NCBI GenBank assembly: GCA_014360465.1
Contig: JACIXQ010000023.1
Span: forward strand, 1-32,985
Direction of reading: 5' to 3'
Source: a bacterium
GTDB taxonomy: Bacteria > Armatimonadota > JACIXR01
Length of the DNA: 32,985 nucleotides
The notes beneath the pieces are model-generated. The model was not told the DNA's origin and made no database searches. It saw nothing but the letters and a program-made list of their open reading frames with translations. Below are positions 8,530-16,861 of this stretch, in pieces. Numbering within the stretch: the stretch's first letter is position 1; each line of letters starts with the position of its first letter. The translations under genes and the position numbers were made by a program.

Positions 8530-9662
8530 GAAAAGGGGTTTTTATACTTTTACTCCTTGTATCCTATTTCACTTTATGCGTGGAGACGAAGGATGTAGAT
8601 GATTATATCATTTTCACAACGCGCGATTATCAGCTTCACTTATACAAGACGAAGGGAACATTTGATTTCCTCGTGAAGGATAAAGACGGTATCTTTCACC
8701 CCATACATAAAGCAGAAGGGGAAAGTCCATGGTTCGGATACAATGGACCGAGAGGGGAGGTGAGTTCCTCTCGGAACCCAATAGGTGAAATCAAGATGAA
8801 AAGATGGAGAGAGGGTTACCTTGTCTCTATTTTGGTTCCGCTGGAGCAGGGAGTATTTTGGGATGGAGAGTTTTACATAAGTGACGATTATCTCGTTGTT
8901 CGTTCTTTGATAAAGTCGGAAGCAAGAAGTGGAATAAGCATAGTTAGGTTGGCGCCGCGCTTTGAAGTGGATATAGCACTTTTCAATCGCTATTTGTTTT
9001 CCCTTCCCGGGCAGATTGTTGAGGGAAAAGTGGAGGAATTAGGTCGTCCCGGTTATGCTGGTGTTCTCGGCTGGGGAGGACCGAAAAGCTATGGTAGCCT
9101 TGACCCTTCCGTTCCCTTCTTTGCCCTTTATAATCCCGAGCTACAGGTTGGTTTTCTCTTTCTCTATCCCTTTTACGATAAGCTCTGGAAGGGGAAACAC
9201 ATTTTTCTCCAGCTCTGGGAAGGAGGTATTAACTACTTTTACGCTGGTTGGGGTGATGAGAATGACCTTGGGAAAGAAACGGTGTTCGTCATAACTCCTT
9301 TAAAAATTTTCTCCCCAGATGAAATTAAGCGAAATGTAGAGAAATTGAATAAAGAGATAGAAGAGCTTGTGAGAAGTGGTGGATTGCCCTTGGAGTTCAT
9401 CACCAGATTGTTGGAGATAGAAGGAAAGCTGAGGAAATATTGGGAAATATCGGAGAAATTACTTAAAGAGAAACTTACAAGAATGGATGATTTATCTGAA
9501 GAAGAAATTAAAATGTTCAGTGATATGCTCTTCAAATATCAGGTGCTTCTTCTCTGTTCTGAGCGGTCATTTGAGGAAGGGGATTACGAAACTGCATTAC
9601 GATATTCGGAGAAGATGCTGAAGCTTTTGGGAATAAATGATGCTGAGAAGATGATAAAATGA
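8526..9662 (+). CDS. Secreted protein of unknown function
   Basis: The start at 8526 is used instead of the track's 8496. It gives an ATGA overlap with the preceding stop, has GAGGA upstream, and yields a signal peptide (MRKGVFILLLLVSYFTLC). The mature protein has a beta-rich first part (about residues 25-265), with repeated short strands and aromatic residues such as GGINYFYAGWGDEND, suggesting a carbohydrate-binding or lectin-like sandwich. A charged helical C-terminal part (about 275-378) ends in FEEGDYETALRYSEKML, similar to a single TPR hairpin. I do not recognise the family. Tight coupling to the GH42-like gene suggests the two act on the same substrate. Confidence 0.55.
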   Translation: MRKGVFILLLLVSYFTLCVETKDVDDYIIFTTRDYQLHLYKTKGTFDFLVKDKDGIFHPIHKAEGESPWFGYNGPRGEVSSSRNPIGEIKMKRWREGYLVSILVPLEQGVFWDGEFYISDDYLVVRSLIKSEARSGISIVRLAPRFEVDIALFNRYLFSLPGQIVEGKVEELGRPGYAGVLGWGGPKSYGSLDPSVPFFALYNPELQVGFLFLYPFYDKLWKGKHIFLQLWEGGINYFYAGWGDENDLGKETVFVITPLKIFSPDEIKRNVEKLNKEIEELVRSGGLPLEFITRLLEIEGKLRKYWEISEKLLKEKLTRMDDLSEEEIKMFSDMLFKYQVLLLCSERSFEEGDYETALRYSEKMLKLLGINDAEKMIK

Positions 9663-9917
9663 AGATTACCATTTTTCTCATTTTATAACTTTTCTTGGTC
9701 GTGACATTCGCTTGCTCTATATTGATTGTTGCAAAAGAAATGGACCCAACTCTGGTTGTGGAATCCCTGCTCGGCAAGGGGGAAGTTATAGCGAATCAGG
9801 GTTATTATGAATGCCTTATCGGTGATAAATAAAGCGCTTGAAATTGCCCCAGAAAATGTGGATATAATTAGTCTAAAACAAACTTTGATTGAGCAAAGCA
9901 AAGAAAGGAGAGATTGA
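9663..9917 (+). pseudogene. Decayed TPR-like gene remnant
   Basis: The 257-base gap between the previous stop and the next start contains two short protein-like fragments in different frames. One reads ESLLGKGEVIANQGYY before running to a stop. The other is an open frame from ATG 9807 to TGA 9917 reading NALSVINKALEIAPENVD, which has the 'A-L-x-I-A-P-x-N' spacing of a TPR repeat. Together they look like the frameshifted end of a TPR protein. The 36-codon ORF has no good ribosome binding site. It could alternatively be chance. Confidence 0.35.
9838..9868 (+). promoter_or_regulatory. Candidate promoter for the Gfo/Idh operon
   Basis: TTGAAA (9838-9843) and a perfect TATAAT (9863-9868) are separated by 19 bases, slightly long. 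The predicted start is about 45 bases before the ATG at 9920. Confidence 0.35.
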
Positions 9918-9919
9918 CT

Positions 9920-10972
9920 ATGAGCAAATGGAAAGTTGGTGTCGTAGGACTTCAAAGAGGTAGAGTATTTATTGATGTATTCAACGCTCATCCAAAAACG
10001 GAGGTTGTGGCGATATGTGATATCAATGAGGAACTTCTTGAGAGTGTGGGGAAATCCCTTAATCTGGGAGATGGGCAGAAGTTCATATCCTTCGACGATT
10101 TTCTTACCAAGTCGCCCCTTGATATAGTCGTCATAGCCACTCCAATAGAGTTCCATACCGAGCAGACAATAAAATCGTTGGAAGCCGGCAAGGATGTTCT
10201 TTGCGAACAGACCGTGGCTTATACCGTTTCCGATTGCGAGAGAATAGTGGAAGCGGTGAAGAAAACGGGTAGGGTTTATATGATGGCGGAGAACTACATC
10301 TATTTTCATTATCTCCGAGAATGGAAGAACATAATTGATTCGGGCAAATTGGGGAAGATAGTTTATGCCGAGAACGAGTATCTTAACCCAATAGTCCCCT
10401 TATTGGTTGATGAGAAAACCGGTAAGTTCAGTTGGCGAGCGACGCGAGCTCCTATCTGGTATTGTGCCCACTCAATTGGTCCTTTGCTCCATCTTACGGG
10501 CGATAGAATCGTTAAGGCGATGGGAATTTTAAGCGATTTTCAGAGCTTCCCTCAATATAAGGAGTACATCGGCTTCGTTGATGCTGAAATCGCTATCTTC
10601 CAAACCCAAAAGGGAACGATAATAAAGGTCATAACAAGCAATGTAAGCCCTCGTGGACATCTAATCTATTACAGCTTATATGGAACGAATGGATATCTTG
10701 AGAGTCCCCGGAAGGGTGAAGAGGGATTGATGTTCATAAAAGGGGAAATGAATGCCCCAATTCCTTTCCCTTGTAAAACGGTTGATAGAGAAGGTATTGA
10801 GGGGCTTCCTGAGTTCTATATGATTGAGGATTTCCTTAAAGCTGTAGAGAGTAGAAGCCGACCTCCCATAGATGTGATAAGGGCAATGGATTTCACTGTT
10901 CCTGGGTTAATAGCACACGAATCAGCCCTATCGGGAGGGAAATGGCTTGATGTCCCCTTGTTTGAATGGTAA
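9920..10972 (+). CDS. Gfo/Idh/MocA-family oxidoreductase
   Basis: NAD(P)-dependent sugar or cyclitol dehydrogenase family protein, 350 residues and cytoplasmic (no signal). ATG 9920 is preferred over TTG 9914 because AAAGGAG ends nine bases before it. The N-terminal Rossmann fold (1-120) shows VGVVGLQRGRVF and VVAICDINEELL. The C-terminal alpha/beta domain (about 125-350) includes MMAENYIYFHYLREW and YCAHSIGPLLHL. Unlike most members, the conserved E-K-P after strand 4 reads CEQTVA, so the lysine that normally contacts the nicotinamide and substrate is replaced. The glycine motif is G-L-Q-R-G rather than G-x-G-x-x-G/A. This matches a subset of the family annotated only as 'oxidoreductase'. 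It is first in a three-gene run with the ceramidase-like and DUF4838 genes (16-base gap). Confidence 0.85.
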   Translation: MSKWKVGVVGLQRGRVFIDVFNAHPKTEVVAICDINEELLESVGKSLNLGDGQKFISFDDFLTKSPLDIVVIATPIEFHTEQTIKSLEAGKDVLCEQTVAYTVSDCERIVEAVKKTGRVYMMAENYIYFHYLREWKNIIDSGKLGKIVYAENEYLNPIVPLLVDEKTGKFSWRATRAPIWYCAHSIGPLLHLTGDRIVKAMGILSDFQSFPQYKEYIGFVDAEIAIFQTQKGTIIKVITSNVSPRGHLIYYSLYGTNGYLESPRKGEEGLMFIKGEMNAPIPFPCKTVDREGIEGLPEFYMIEDFLKAVESRSRPPIDVIRAMDFTVPGLIAHESALSGGKWLDVPLFEW

Positions 10973-10988
10973 ATGGAGGTGAACATAA

Positions 10989-12287
10989 ATGGCTAAGGAT
11001 TTGCTCGTTGGTGCCTATGAGTTGGATATAACCCCAAAAGTAGGCACATTGTTAGCGGGAGGCATATATCCCAGGGTATCAAAAGGAATTCATGACCCTT
11101 TGATGGCTAAGGCTATCGTTCTGGAAGCAGGGGGAACGAGGCTCGCCTATGTGATTCTTGATATCTGTGTTTTGACGAGGAGAGAAGGGGATAAAGCTGT
11201 TGAACTTTCAAGCCAGCTGACGGGTATTCCTTCCCAGAACATAATCTGGGCTACTTCCCATACCCACTCTGGACCTTACACGATGCCCTTCTTTGGCGCA
11301 ACGGAGGACGAGGTGGTAGATAAGGAGTGGCTTTCCGCTCTGCCCCATAAATTTGCTGAATGTGTTGCCGAAGCTGACAAAAGGAAGGTTCCTGCAAAAT
11401 GGTCTTTCATTAGGGGTTATAATTATATGCTTCCTTTGAACCGGAGACTCCGTTTTAAGGATGGACGAGAACTGAATAACTGGTTGATAGATAGAGGAGA
11501 GGATGTGCAATGCGTTGGAACGGCTGGACCAGTTGACCCCGAGATAGGGATTTTATCTTTTGAGGATTTGGAGGGAAATCTGATAGCTGTTCTGTTCAAT
11601 TTTTCCCTTCATTTGACGACCCATTTCGGAGAGGAATTCAGCGCTGATTATCCTGCCGTCGTCGCTCGGAGAATAAGGGAAAGGTTTGGCGAGCAAGTGA
11701 TCACCCTTTATATGCCGGGCGCTATGGGAGATACAAACACCTACAGAAGTATGGAGGAGACGGGGAATATGTTGGCGGATAGCATAATCCCCAAGCTTGA
11801 GATGAGAAAGCCGAGAGATGAGGCTCCTATTTTGGGAGCAATGAAAAACGAAATAACCGTTCCCTATCGCGATTTTTACCAAGACCAAGAGGAGAGGATA
11901 AAGGCTTCACAATGGCCGGAGGATGTTCAGGAAGTATTCCGAAAGGAGCTAGAGATTATGCGAAAGGAAGGTATAACGGAAGGGAGGACTATTGTCAGCG
12001 CATGGAGGATTGGGGAAGTAGCTTTTGCTGGATTACCCGGCGAATTGTTCGTGGAGTGGGGATTGAAGATAAAACAGGAGAGTCCTTTCCCTTGGACATT
12101 TCCTGTTGAGCTGTGTTGCGATTATCAGGGTTATCTCGTCACCGAGAAAGCTTGGGAAGCAGGGGGGTATGAAAGCCTGATTGCGAGAAGCGCCAAGCCA
12201 TCTCCACAGGGAGTAAAAATTATGGTTGACAAGGTAATGGAGATGCTTGTAGAACTTTCCCAGAACAATAATCTTACAAGGAGGTAG
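10989..12287 (+). CDS. Neutral/alkaline ceramidase N-terminal-domain-like protein
   Basis: A 432-residue protein resembling the N-terminal catalytic domain of neutral non-lysosomal ceramidases. The characteristic start LLVGAYELDITPKVG, then IIWATSHTHSGPYT (about residue 88, zinc-ligand region), LFNFSLHLTTHFGEEFSADYP (about 200) and YMPGAMGDTNTY (about 240) match the family's metal-site segments. Unlike secreted eukaryotic enzymes it has no signal peptide and lacks the C-terminal Ig-like domain, so it is short and probably cytoplasmic. In Armatimonadota and Planctomycetes such proteins are common and probably hydrolyse amides or other substrates besides ceramide; the substrate is unproven. GGAGGTG sits before the ATG. 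It is followed seven bases later by the DUF4838 gene. Confidence 0.75.
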   Translation: MAKDLLVGAYELDITPKVGTLLAGGIYPRVSKGIHDPLMAKAIVLEAGGTRLAYVILDICVLTRREGDKAVELSSQLTGIPSQNIIWATSHTHSGPYTMPFFGATEDEVVDKEWLSALPHKFAECVAEADKRKVPAKWSFIRGYNYMLPLNRRLRFKDGRELNNWLIDRGEDVQCVGTAGPVDPEIGILSFEDLEGNLIAVLFNFSLHLTTHFGEEFSADYPAVVARRIRERFGEQVITLYMPGAMGDTNTYRSMEETGNMLADSIIPKLEMRKPRDEAPILGAMKNEITVPYRDFYQDQEERIKASQWPEDVQEVFRKELEIMRKEGITEGRTIVSAWRIGEVAFAGLPGELFVEWGLKIKQESPFPWTFPVELCCDYQGYLVTEKAWEAGGYESLIARSAKPSPQGVKIMVDKVMEMLVELSQNNNLTRR

Positions 12288-12294
12288 ATGCTTT

Positions 12295-14673
12295 ATGGAA
12301 AAAGTGATACTATTGCTGGGGGTAGTGGCATTGTTCTTAGCGGTTCCTTCAAACGCTGAGCTCACCCTTGCCACGAGGGGCAAGGCACAGATGCCAATAA
12401 TTCTCCAGCCTGGAGCGATTGAGCCAGAGCGTTACGCAGCGGAGGAACTCGCTAACCATCTCCAGCTCATCACTGGGGCTAAGTTTGAGATCAAGGAAAT
12501 AACAAGTGGGGAGGTACCCAAATCTGGCATAATAATCGGTCCTGGTGAACTCACGGAAAAACTTTTCCCTGAAGTTGTGGATTATCTCAATAAGCCGAGC
12601 TCCCCCTTCGGTGGCGAACAGTTGACGATAAGGACGAAGGGCAATTATCTTCTCCTTGCGGGAGGAAGACCAAGGGGCACCCTCTACGCAGTCTATCGCT
12701 TTTTGAGCCAACAATGTGGGGTTCGCTGGTGGGCACCCTGGGCTACTTCCATTCCCAAGAAGAGTACTTTGAGGATTGGTAATCTGAAGATAGAGGAGAA
12801 ACCCGCCTTTGAATATCGGGAGCCCTTCTGGTATCCCGCATTTGATGGCGATTGGGCAGCGAGAAATTATTACAATGGCAACTCTGCCCGCCTTACGGAA
12901 AAGCACGGAGGTAAGATAATCTACAAAGGATTTGTCCACACCTTTTACGCCCTCGTTCCACCTCAGGAATACTTCGATAAACATCCCGAATGGTTCAGCG
13001 AGATAAATGGCAAGCGCCAGTGGGAGTATGCCCAGCTTTGTTGCACGAATCCCGAGCTCAGGGATTTCCTCACTGAAAGGGTGAGGCAATGGCTGAAGGA
13101 ATCTCCTGAGGCTAACATCATATCCATATCCCAAAACGATTGGGTAGGAAACTGTCAATGCCCCAATTGCAAAGCATTAGACGAAAGGGAAGGAACGCCC
13201 GCTGCCTCCGTGTTGGATATGGTGAACGATATAGCAGGAAGATTGGAGAAAGAGTTCCCCAATGTAGCTTTTGACACCCTTGCCTACTGGTATACTCGCA
13301 AGCCGCCGAAGACCATCAAGCCCCGCCCTAATGTCATTGTTCGGCTCTGCTCAATTGAATGTAATTTTGCTCAACCACTTGAACACGAGAGCAACAAAGC
13401 TTTTGCAGACGATATAAGGGGTTGGTCCCAACTCACACGCAGGCTTTATATATGGGATTACACTACTGATTTCGTCAACTATGTCCAGCCACATCCCAAC
13501 TGGTTCTCCCTGGGACCCAACCTTCGCTTCTTCCATAAGCACGGTGTTTTGGGAGTATTTGAGCAGGGAGCCTACCAGTCCAATGCTGCGGAGTTCTCCG
13601 AGTTGAGGGCTTGGGTTCTTGCCCAGCTTCTCTGGAATCCTTACCAGGACGATAAAAAGCTCATAGATGAATTCCTGCGTGGATATTATGGCAAAGCTGC
13701 TCCTTATATTTGGAAGTATATGGAGCTTATGCACAACGCGGCGAAGGATTACTATCTTGGTTGCTTCACTCCTGCAAATGCTCCCTTCTTCAACTTTGAG
13801 ACCTTGAGCAAGGCAGAGAAGCTATGGCAGGAGGCAGAGAAGGCAGTGAAAGATGACCCGGAGATTTACTGGCGTGTTCGCCAAGCGCATATGCCTGTCT
13901 GGTACGCATTCCTCAACAACTGGGCTCGCTTGAGGATAGAATGTGCCAGGGCAGGAGCCGATTGGCCGCTTCCTCTCTCTCGCAAGCAATTGGCACAAGA
14001 ATGGCTTAAGGTCGTCACTGGAGAGGGACCAAAGGGATGGACACCTCTTACCCATGTTAACGAGGGTGGATTGACTCCTCAAAAATTCGTTGAATCCCTT
14101 GGAGAGGATGACCCCGAACTTGAGAAATTGCCCAGGCAGATTCCTAAGGAAGCCCCCCTGCCAAATGATATTCCAGGTTTGGACCCCAAGAAATGCATTG
14201 ATGTGCAGGATGACAAAATGTCAATAGCGGAGGAAGGAAGGCTCGGCTTCAGGAAAGTTGACCCCAAAGCATCCGATTATTTAACGGTGATGATGCCCGG
14301 CTGGCATCACGAATGGGCTTGCAGTGTTAGCTGGAAGAATTTGCCGAAGAAGGCGCAGAAGGGACGCTGGAAGGTTTACGCTGTGATAAGGGTTGAGAGA
14401 AAGCCCGATGTGGACCCCGAGAAGGAGGCAATTTGGGCTGGTGTTTATCATACGGGAAGGAAGGAGGGGTTGGCGGAGGTGCGAATCCCGATCAAGGAAA
14501 CGAGCGAGGAATATCGCTCCTATCTGATTGGGACGGTTGAGGCTTCCCCCGACCAATACATTTGGATAGCGCCAACGGCAGGGGGCCTGGAGGGACCAGT
14601 TCGTCTTTCCCCGGGCGAGGGCAATGTAAAGGCGTTATGGATTGATAGGATAATCCTCGTCCCAGCGGAATAA
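12295..14673 (+). CDS. DUF4838 domain-containing secreted protein (glucuronidase-like)
   Basis: A 792-residue secreted protein with signal peptide MEKVILLLGVVALFLAVPSNA and AAGGAGG at good distance. Residues about 25-155 resemble the N-terminal domain of GH67/GH20-type enzymes (YAAEELANHLQLITGA, GRPRGTLYAVYRFL, GVRWWAP). Residues about 165-520 form the DUF4838 barrel with ISISQNDWVGNCQCPNCKAL (about 280) and LYIWDYTTDFVNYV (about 385). A helical section and a beta-sandwich C-terminus (about 640-792) complete it. DUF4838 proteins are distant relatives of alpha-glucuronidases and hexosaminidases without established substrates. It ends the plus-strand operon just before a strong terminator. Confidence 0.8.
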   Translation: MEKVILLLGVVALFLAVPSNAELTLATRGKAQMPIILQPGAIEPERYAAEELANHLQLITGAKFEIKEITSGEVPKSGIIIGPGELTEKLFPEVVDYLNKPSSPFGGEQLTIRTKGNYLLLAGGRPRGTLYAVYRFLSQQCGVRWWAPWATSIPKKSTLRIGNLKIEEKPAFEYREPFWYPAFDGDWAARNYYNGNSARLTEKHGGKIIYKGFVHTFYALVPPQEYFDKHPEWFSEINGKRQWEYAQLCCTNPELRDFLTERVRQWLKESPEANIISISQNDWVGNCQCPNCKALDEREGTPAASVLDMVNDIAGRLEKEFPNVAFDTLAYWYTRKPPKTIKPRPNVIVRLCSIECNFAQPLEHESNKAFADDIRGWSQLTRRLYIWDYTTDFVNYVQPHPNWFSLGPNLRFFHKHGVLGVFEQGAYQSNAAEFSELRAWVLAQLLWNPYQDDKKLIDEFLRGYYGKAAPYIWKYMELMHNAAKDYYLGCFTPANAPFFNFETLSKAEKLWQEAEKAVKDDPEIYWRVRQAHMPVWYAFLNNWARLRIECARAGADWPLPLSRKQLAQEWLKVVTGEGPKGWTPLTHVNEGGLTPQKFVESLGEDDPELEKLPRQIPKEAPLPNDIPGLDPKKCIDVQDDKMSIAEEGRLGFRKVDPKASDYLTVMMPGWHHEWACSVSWKNLPKKAQKGRWKVYAVIRVERKPDVDPEKEAIWAGVYHTGRKEGLAEVRIPIKETSEEYRSYLIGTVEASPDQYIWIAPTAGGLEGPVRLSPGEGNVKALWIDRIILVPAE

Positions 14674-14691
14674 GGTAAAATCCTTTAAAAA

Positions 14692-14730
14692 GGGCGGACG
14701 GGATTTTATCCCGTCCGCCCCAGTTTTTTT
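14692..14730. terminator. Strong bidirectional Rho-independent terminator
   Basis: GGGCGGACGGGAT (14692-14704) and ATCCCGTCCGCCC (14708-14720) form a perfect 13-bp stem with a TTT loop. CAG plus seven T's follows on the plus strand. On the minus strand the stem is followed by TTTTT (14687-14691 complement). It lies between convergent genes ending at 14673 and 14757, so it serves both. Confidence 0.95.
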
Positions 14731-14756
14731 AAAACTCCCTCAAAATTAAGCGCCTT

Positions 14757-15809
14757 TTAGATATTTATGGGATATTTTCCCTTCTTCAGTGTTGTTTCTA
14801 TCATCGCTTTGTAATTTTCCAATGGCACATACTCGGTTATGCTGTTTGAGGAACCCAAACAGTAGCCACCTCCTGGGGCGATTTCCCTCAATAACCTCTT
14901 AACCTCTTCCTCTACTTCCTTCGGCGTTCCCCTGGATAGAGGGTAGTCCAGATTCAAACCCCCCAGCAGACAGAGCCTATCCCCATATTCTTCCTTAAGC
15001 TCCCTAATATCCATAGCCTTCGGCTCAATTGGATGTATAGCATTAACACCGCAATCTATAAGGTCATCGAGGATTTCCCATAGCTTTCCATCTGAGTGAT
15101 ATAGGTAGGGCACATCATATTTTTTGCAAATCTCACCGAACTTCTTATACCAAGGAAAGAGAAATTTTCTGTAAACGGAAGGAGAGAAGAAAGTGCCCTC
15201 TGTATAGGCGATATCGTCTGAAAGCCAGAGAGCGCCAAGGGAATCGCCACAGACCTCGGCGGCGATGTCTGTTATTTCGGTGAGGATTTCACCCACTTTA
15301 TTGAAAACCTTCTCAACCAGCTTTGGCTGGTCGTAAATGGAGATGGCAAGTGTTTCAAATCCCATCGCAAATGATGTCTCCTCAAAAATTCCTCCTGTTC
15401 CCGTAATTATCTTCATCCCTTCCGGCAAAGCCTTTTTAGCTTCCTCAAGCATTGAGTAATCTACTTCTTCTGGTTCGGGAAATTGGAAGAGCTCAAATTC
15501 CTCCTCGTTCGTAATCGCTCCTTTGTGCTCATCCACCCAAGCACGAGTCGCTTCCTTATCGTCGTAGAGGCTATAGGTAAAGTGAGCTTCGTGGCGGGGG
15601 CTGGGGAAGACATAGAGGGGCACGATGTGGATGAAATCGTAGCCTGCTTTCGCCCAGAATTCCACCCAATCTGCCCAGTTTCCTATGGGTCGTCCCAAGA
15701 AAGCAGAGGCAACCCGATAATCTATCCAGCCTTCTATTAGGGGAACTCTGTCGGGTTCCCCTTCAAGTCGCAGAGCCTTTTCCATTCGGTTGAAATCTGG
15801 CTTCACCAT
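14757..15809 (-). CDS. URO-D (uroporphyrinogen decarboxylase)-fold protein, not HemE
   Basis: A 350-residue cytoplasmic protein of the URO-D/MtaA superfamily: MEKALRLEGEPDRVPLIEGW at the start, YLYHSDGKLWEILDDLIDCG near residue 240, INAIHPIEP-like segment, LCLLGGLNLDYPLSRGTP and a Gly-rich end GGGYCLGSSNSITEYVP. The HemE signature (R-Q-A-G-R) is missing. The H-x-C zinc motif of corrinoid-linked MtaA/CmuA methyltransferases is also missing, being H-S-D-G here. It therefore belongs to the large uncharacterised branch often found in sugar-related operons of uncultivated bacteria. It is the last gene of its operon and overlaps the SIS gene by seven bases. No corrinoid protein is encoded nearby. 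Confidence 0.8.
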   Translation of the reverse strand: MVKPDFNRMEKALRLEGEPDRVPLIEGWIDYRVASAFLGRPIGNWADWVEFWAKAGYDFIHIVPLYVFPSPRHEAHFTYSLYDDKEATRAWVDEHKGAITNEEEFELFQFPEPEEVDYSMLEEAKKALPEGMKIITGTGGIFEETSFAMGFETLAISIYDQPKLVEKVFNKVGEILTEITDIAAEVCGDSLGALWLSDDIAYTEGTFFSPSVYRKFLFPWYKKFGEICKKYDVPYLYHSDGKLWEILDDLIDCGVNAIHPIEPKAMDIRELKEEYGDRLCLLGGLNLDYPLSRGTPKEVEEEVKRLLREIAPGGGYCLGSSNSITEYVPLENYKAMIETTLKKGKYPINI

Positions 15810-16861
15810 ACTCTTGTCACCTTCGCAAGACCCCTTGGTCGGTCAGGATTGAGATTGCGGGAAAGGGCAAGATAGAAGGCGAAAAGTTGACCCGCTATAA
15901 CGATTGGCACAGGCATAATGCACTCATCTCCTTCAAACGGAATTGGAATTGAGGTATTAGATAATTTCATTACTTCCTTTCCTTGGGAAAGGGAGATTAT
16001 CTCCGCTTTTCTCTTCCTCAGTTCCTTTGCAATTCCAAGAAGGTTGCTGTAAACCTTCCCAATTGGAGCGATAAGGAGGACAGGGAAACCTTGTTTCACC
16101 ACGGCGATTGGACCGTGCATAAAATCGACGGAGGAAAATCCATCGGCATCAACTATCGCCGTTTCCCTTATTTTCAGGGCTACCTCAAGGGCAATTGGAT
16201 AGAAAAATCCTCGCGATAGAACAGCCATAGCTTCTACATAGGTATAGCGGTTGACTATCTCACTAATCAATGGGGAGAGTGTGAGCATTTGTTCCGCCTG
16301 CTCGGGTATTGTTTCCAATTTTTTCAGCATCTCTTTATCATCTGCCCAATGAAAGGAGAGCATAGCGGTAGCCAACAAGCAAGTAGTGAATGTCTTAGTT
16401 GCTGCTACTGCTTCCTCTTTTCCCGAGCACGCAATTAAGGAAAAATGGGCTTCATTTTCAAGAGGCGAATTCTCCGTGTTGGTAATGGCACAGGTAAGGG
16501 CTCCTTGGTCTCTTGCTTTTTTGAGAAAATAGACTATATCCGGCGTTTGCCCCGATTGGGATATACCGATTACAAGTGTTTTATCGAGCTTCATTTTAGC
16601 ATCGTAAAAGGTATAAAGGGATGGAGTTGCTGAAGCTACAGGGATATGGTTTTCAAATTGGAGGAGGTATCTTGCATAAGTAGCCACATTATCAGAAGTG
16701 CCGCGTGCGGCGACTATAACGCATTCAGGTGCGAATCTTCTTATTTCATCTCCAATTCTCTTTGCTCTTTCCCATTGATTGGAAAGAGTATCCTTCAACC
16801 GTTGTGGTTGTTCTGTGATTTCCTGAAGCATTTTATAACTTTTTACCAAGTCTTCTCTCAA
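15803..16861 (-). CDS. SIS-domain sugar-phosphate isomerase/deaminase (GlmS-C/NagB-II-like)
   Basis: A tandem SIS-domain protein of up to 352 residues equal to the isomerase half of GlmS, without the glutaminase domain. SIS1 shows ARGTSDNVATYA and ISQSGQTPDIV. SIS2 shows FMHGPIAVV and a C-terminal DRPRGLAKVTRVW, the place of the GlmS ring-opening/catalytic lysine. Lacking ammonia supply it more likely acts as glucosamine-6-phosphate deaminase (NagB-II), an AgaS-like enzyme or a fructoselysine-type deglycase. The start is ambiguous. TTG 16861 overlaps the upstream gene by 29 bases, TTG 16849 lies better spaced from GAAGGAG, and ATG 16831 would avoid overlap. It is translationally coupled to the URO-D gene. 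Confidence 0.8.
   Translation of the reverse strand: MREDLVKSYKMLQEITEQPQRLKDTLSNQWERAKRIGDEIRRFAPECVIVAARGTSDNVATYARYLLQFENHIPVASATPSLYTFYDAKMKLDKTLVIGISQSGQTPDIVYFLKKARDQGALTCAITNTENSPLENEAHFSLIACSGKEEAVAATKTFTTCLLATAMLSFHWADDKEMLKKLETIPEQAEQMLTLSPLISEIVNRYTYVEAMAVLSRGFFYPIALEVALKIRETAIVDADGFSSVDFMHGPIAVVKQGFPVLLIAPIGKVYSNLLGIAKELRKRKAEIISLSQGKEVMKLSNTSIPIPFEGDECIMPVPIVIAGQLFAFYLALSRNLNPDRPRGLAKVTRVW

Noticed and set aside
9683-10309. 208-codon minus-strand ORF over the Gfo/Idh start
   Set aside because: It covers the Rossmann-fold coding sequence and promoter of the plus-strand gene, with no family pattern or ribosome binding site of its own.
12349-13158. 269-codon minus-strand ORF inside the DUF4838 gene
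   Set aside because: It lies wholly within a confidently assigned gene on the other strand and is low in protein-like features.
14757-15809. URO-D protein as HemE of haem synthesis
   Set aside because: The substrate-binding R-Q-A-G-R segment is absent and no other haem gene is nearby.
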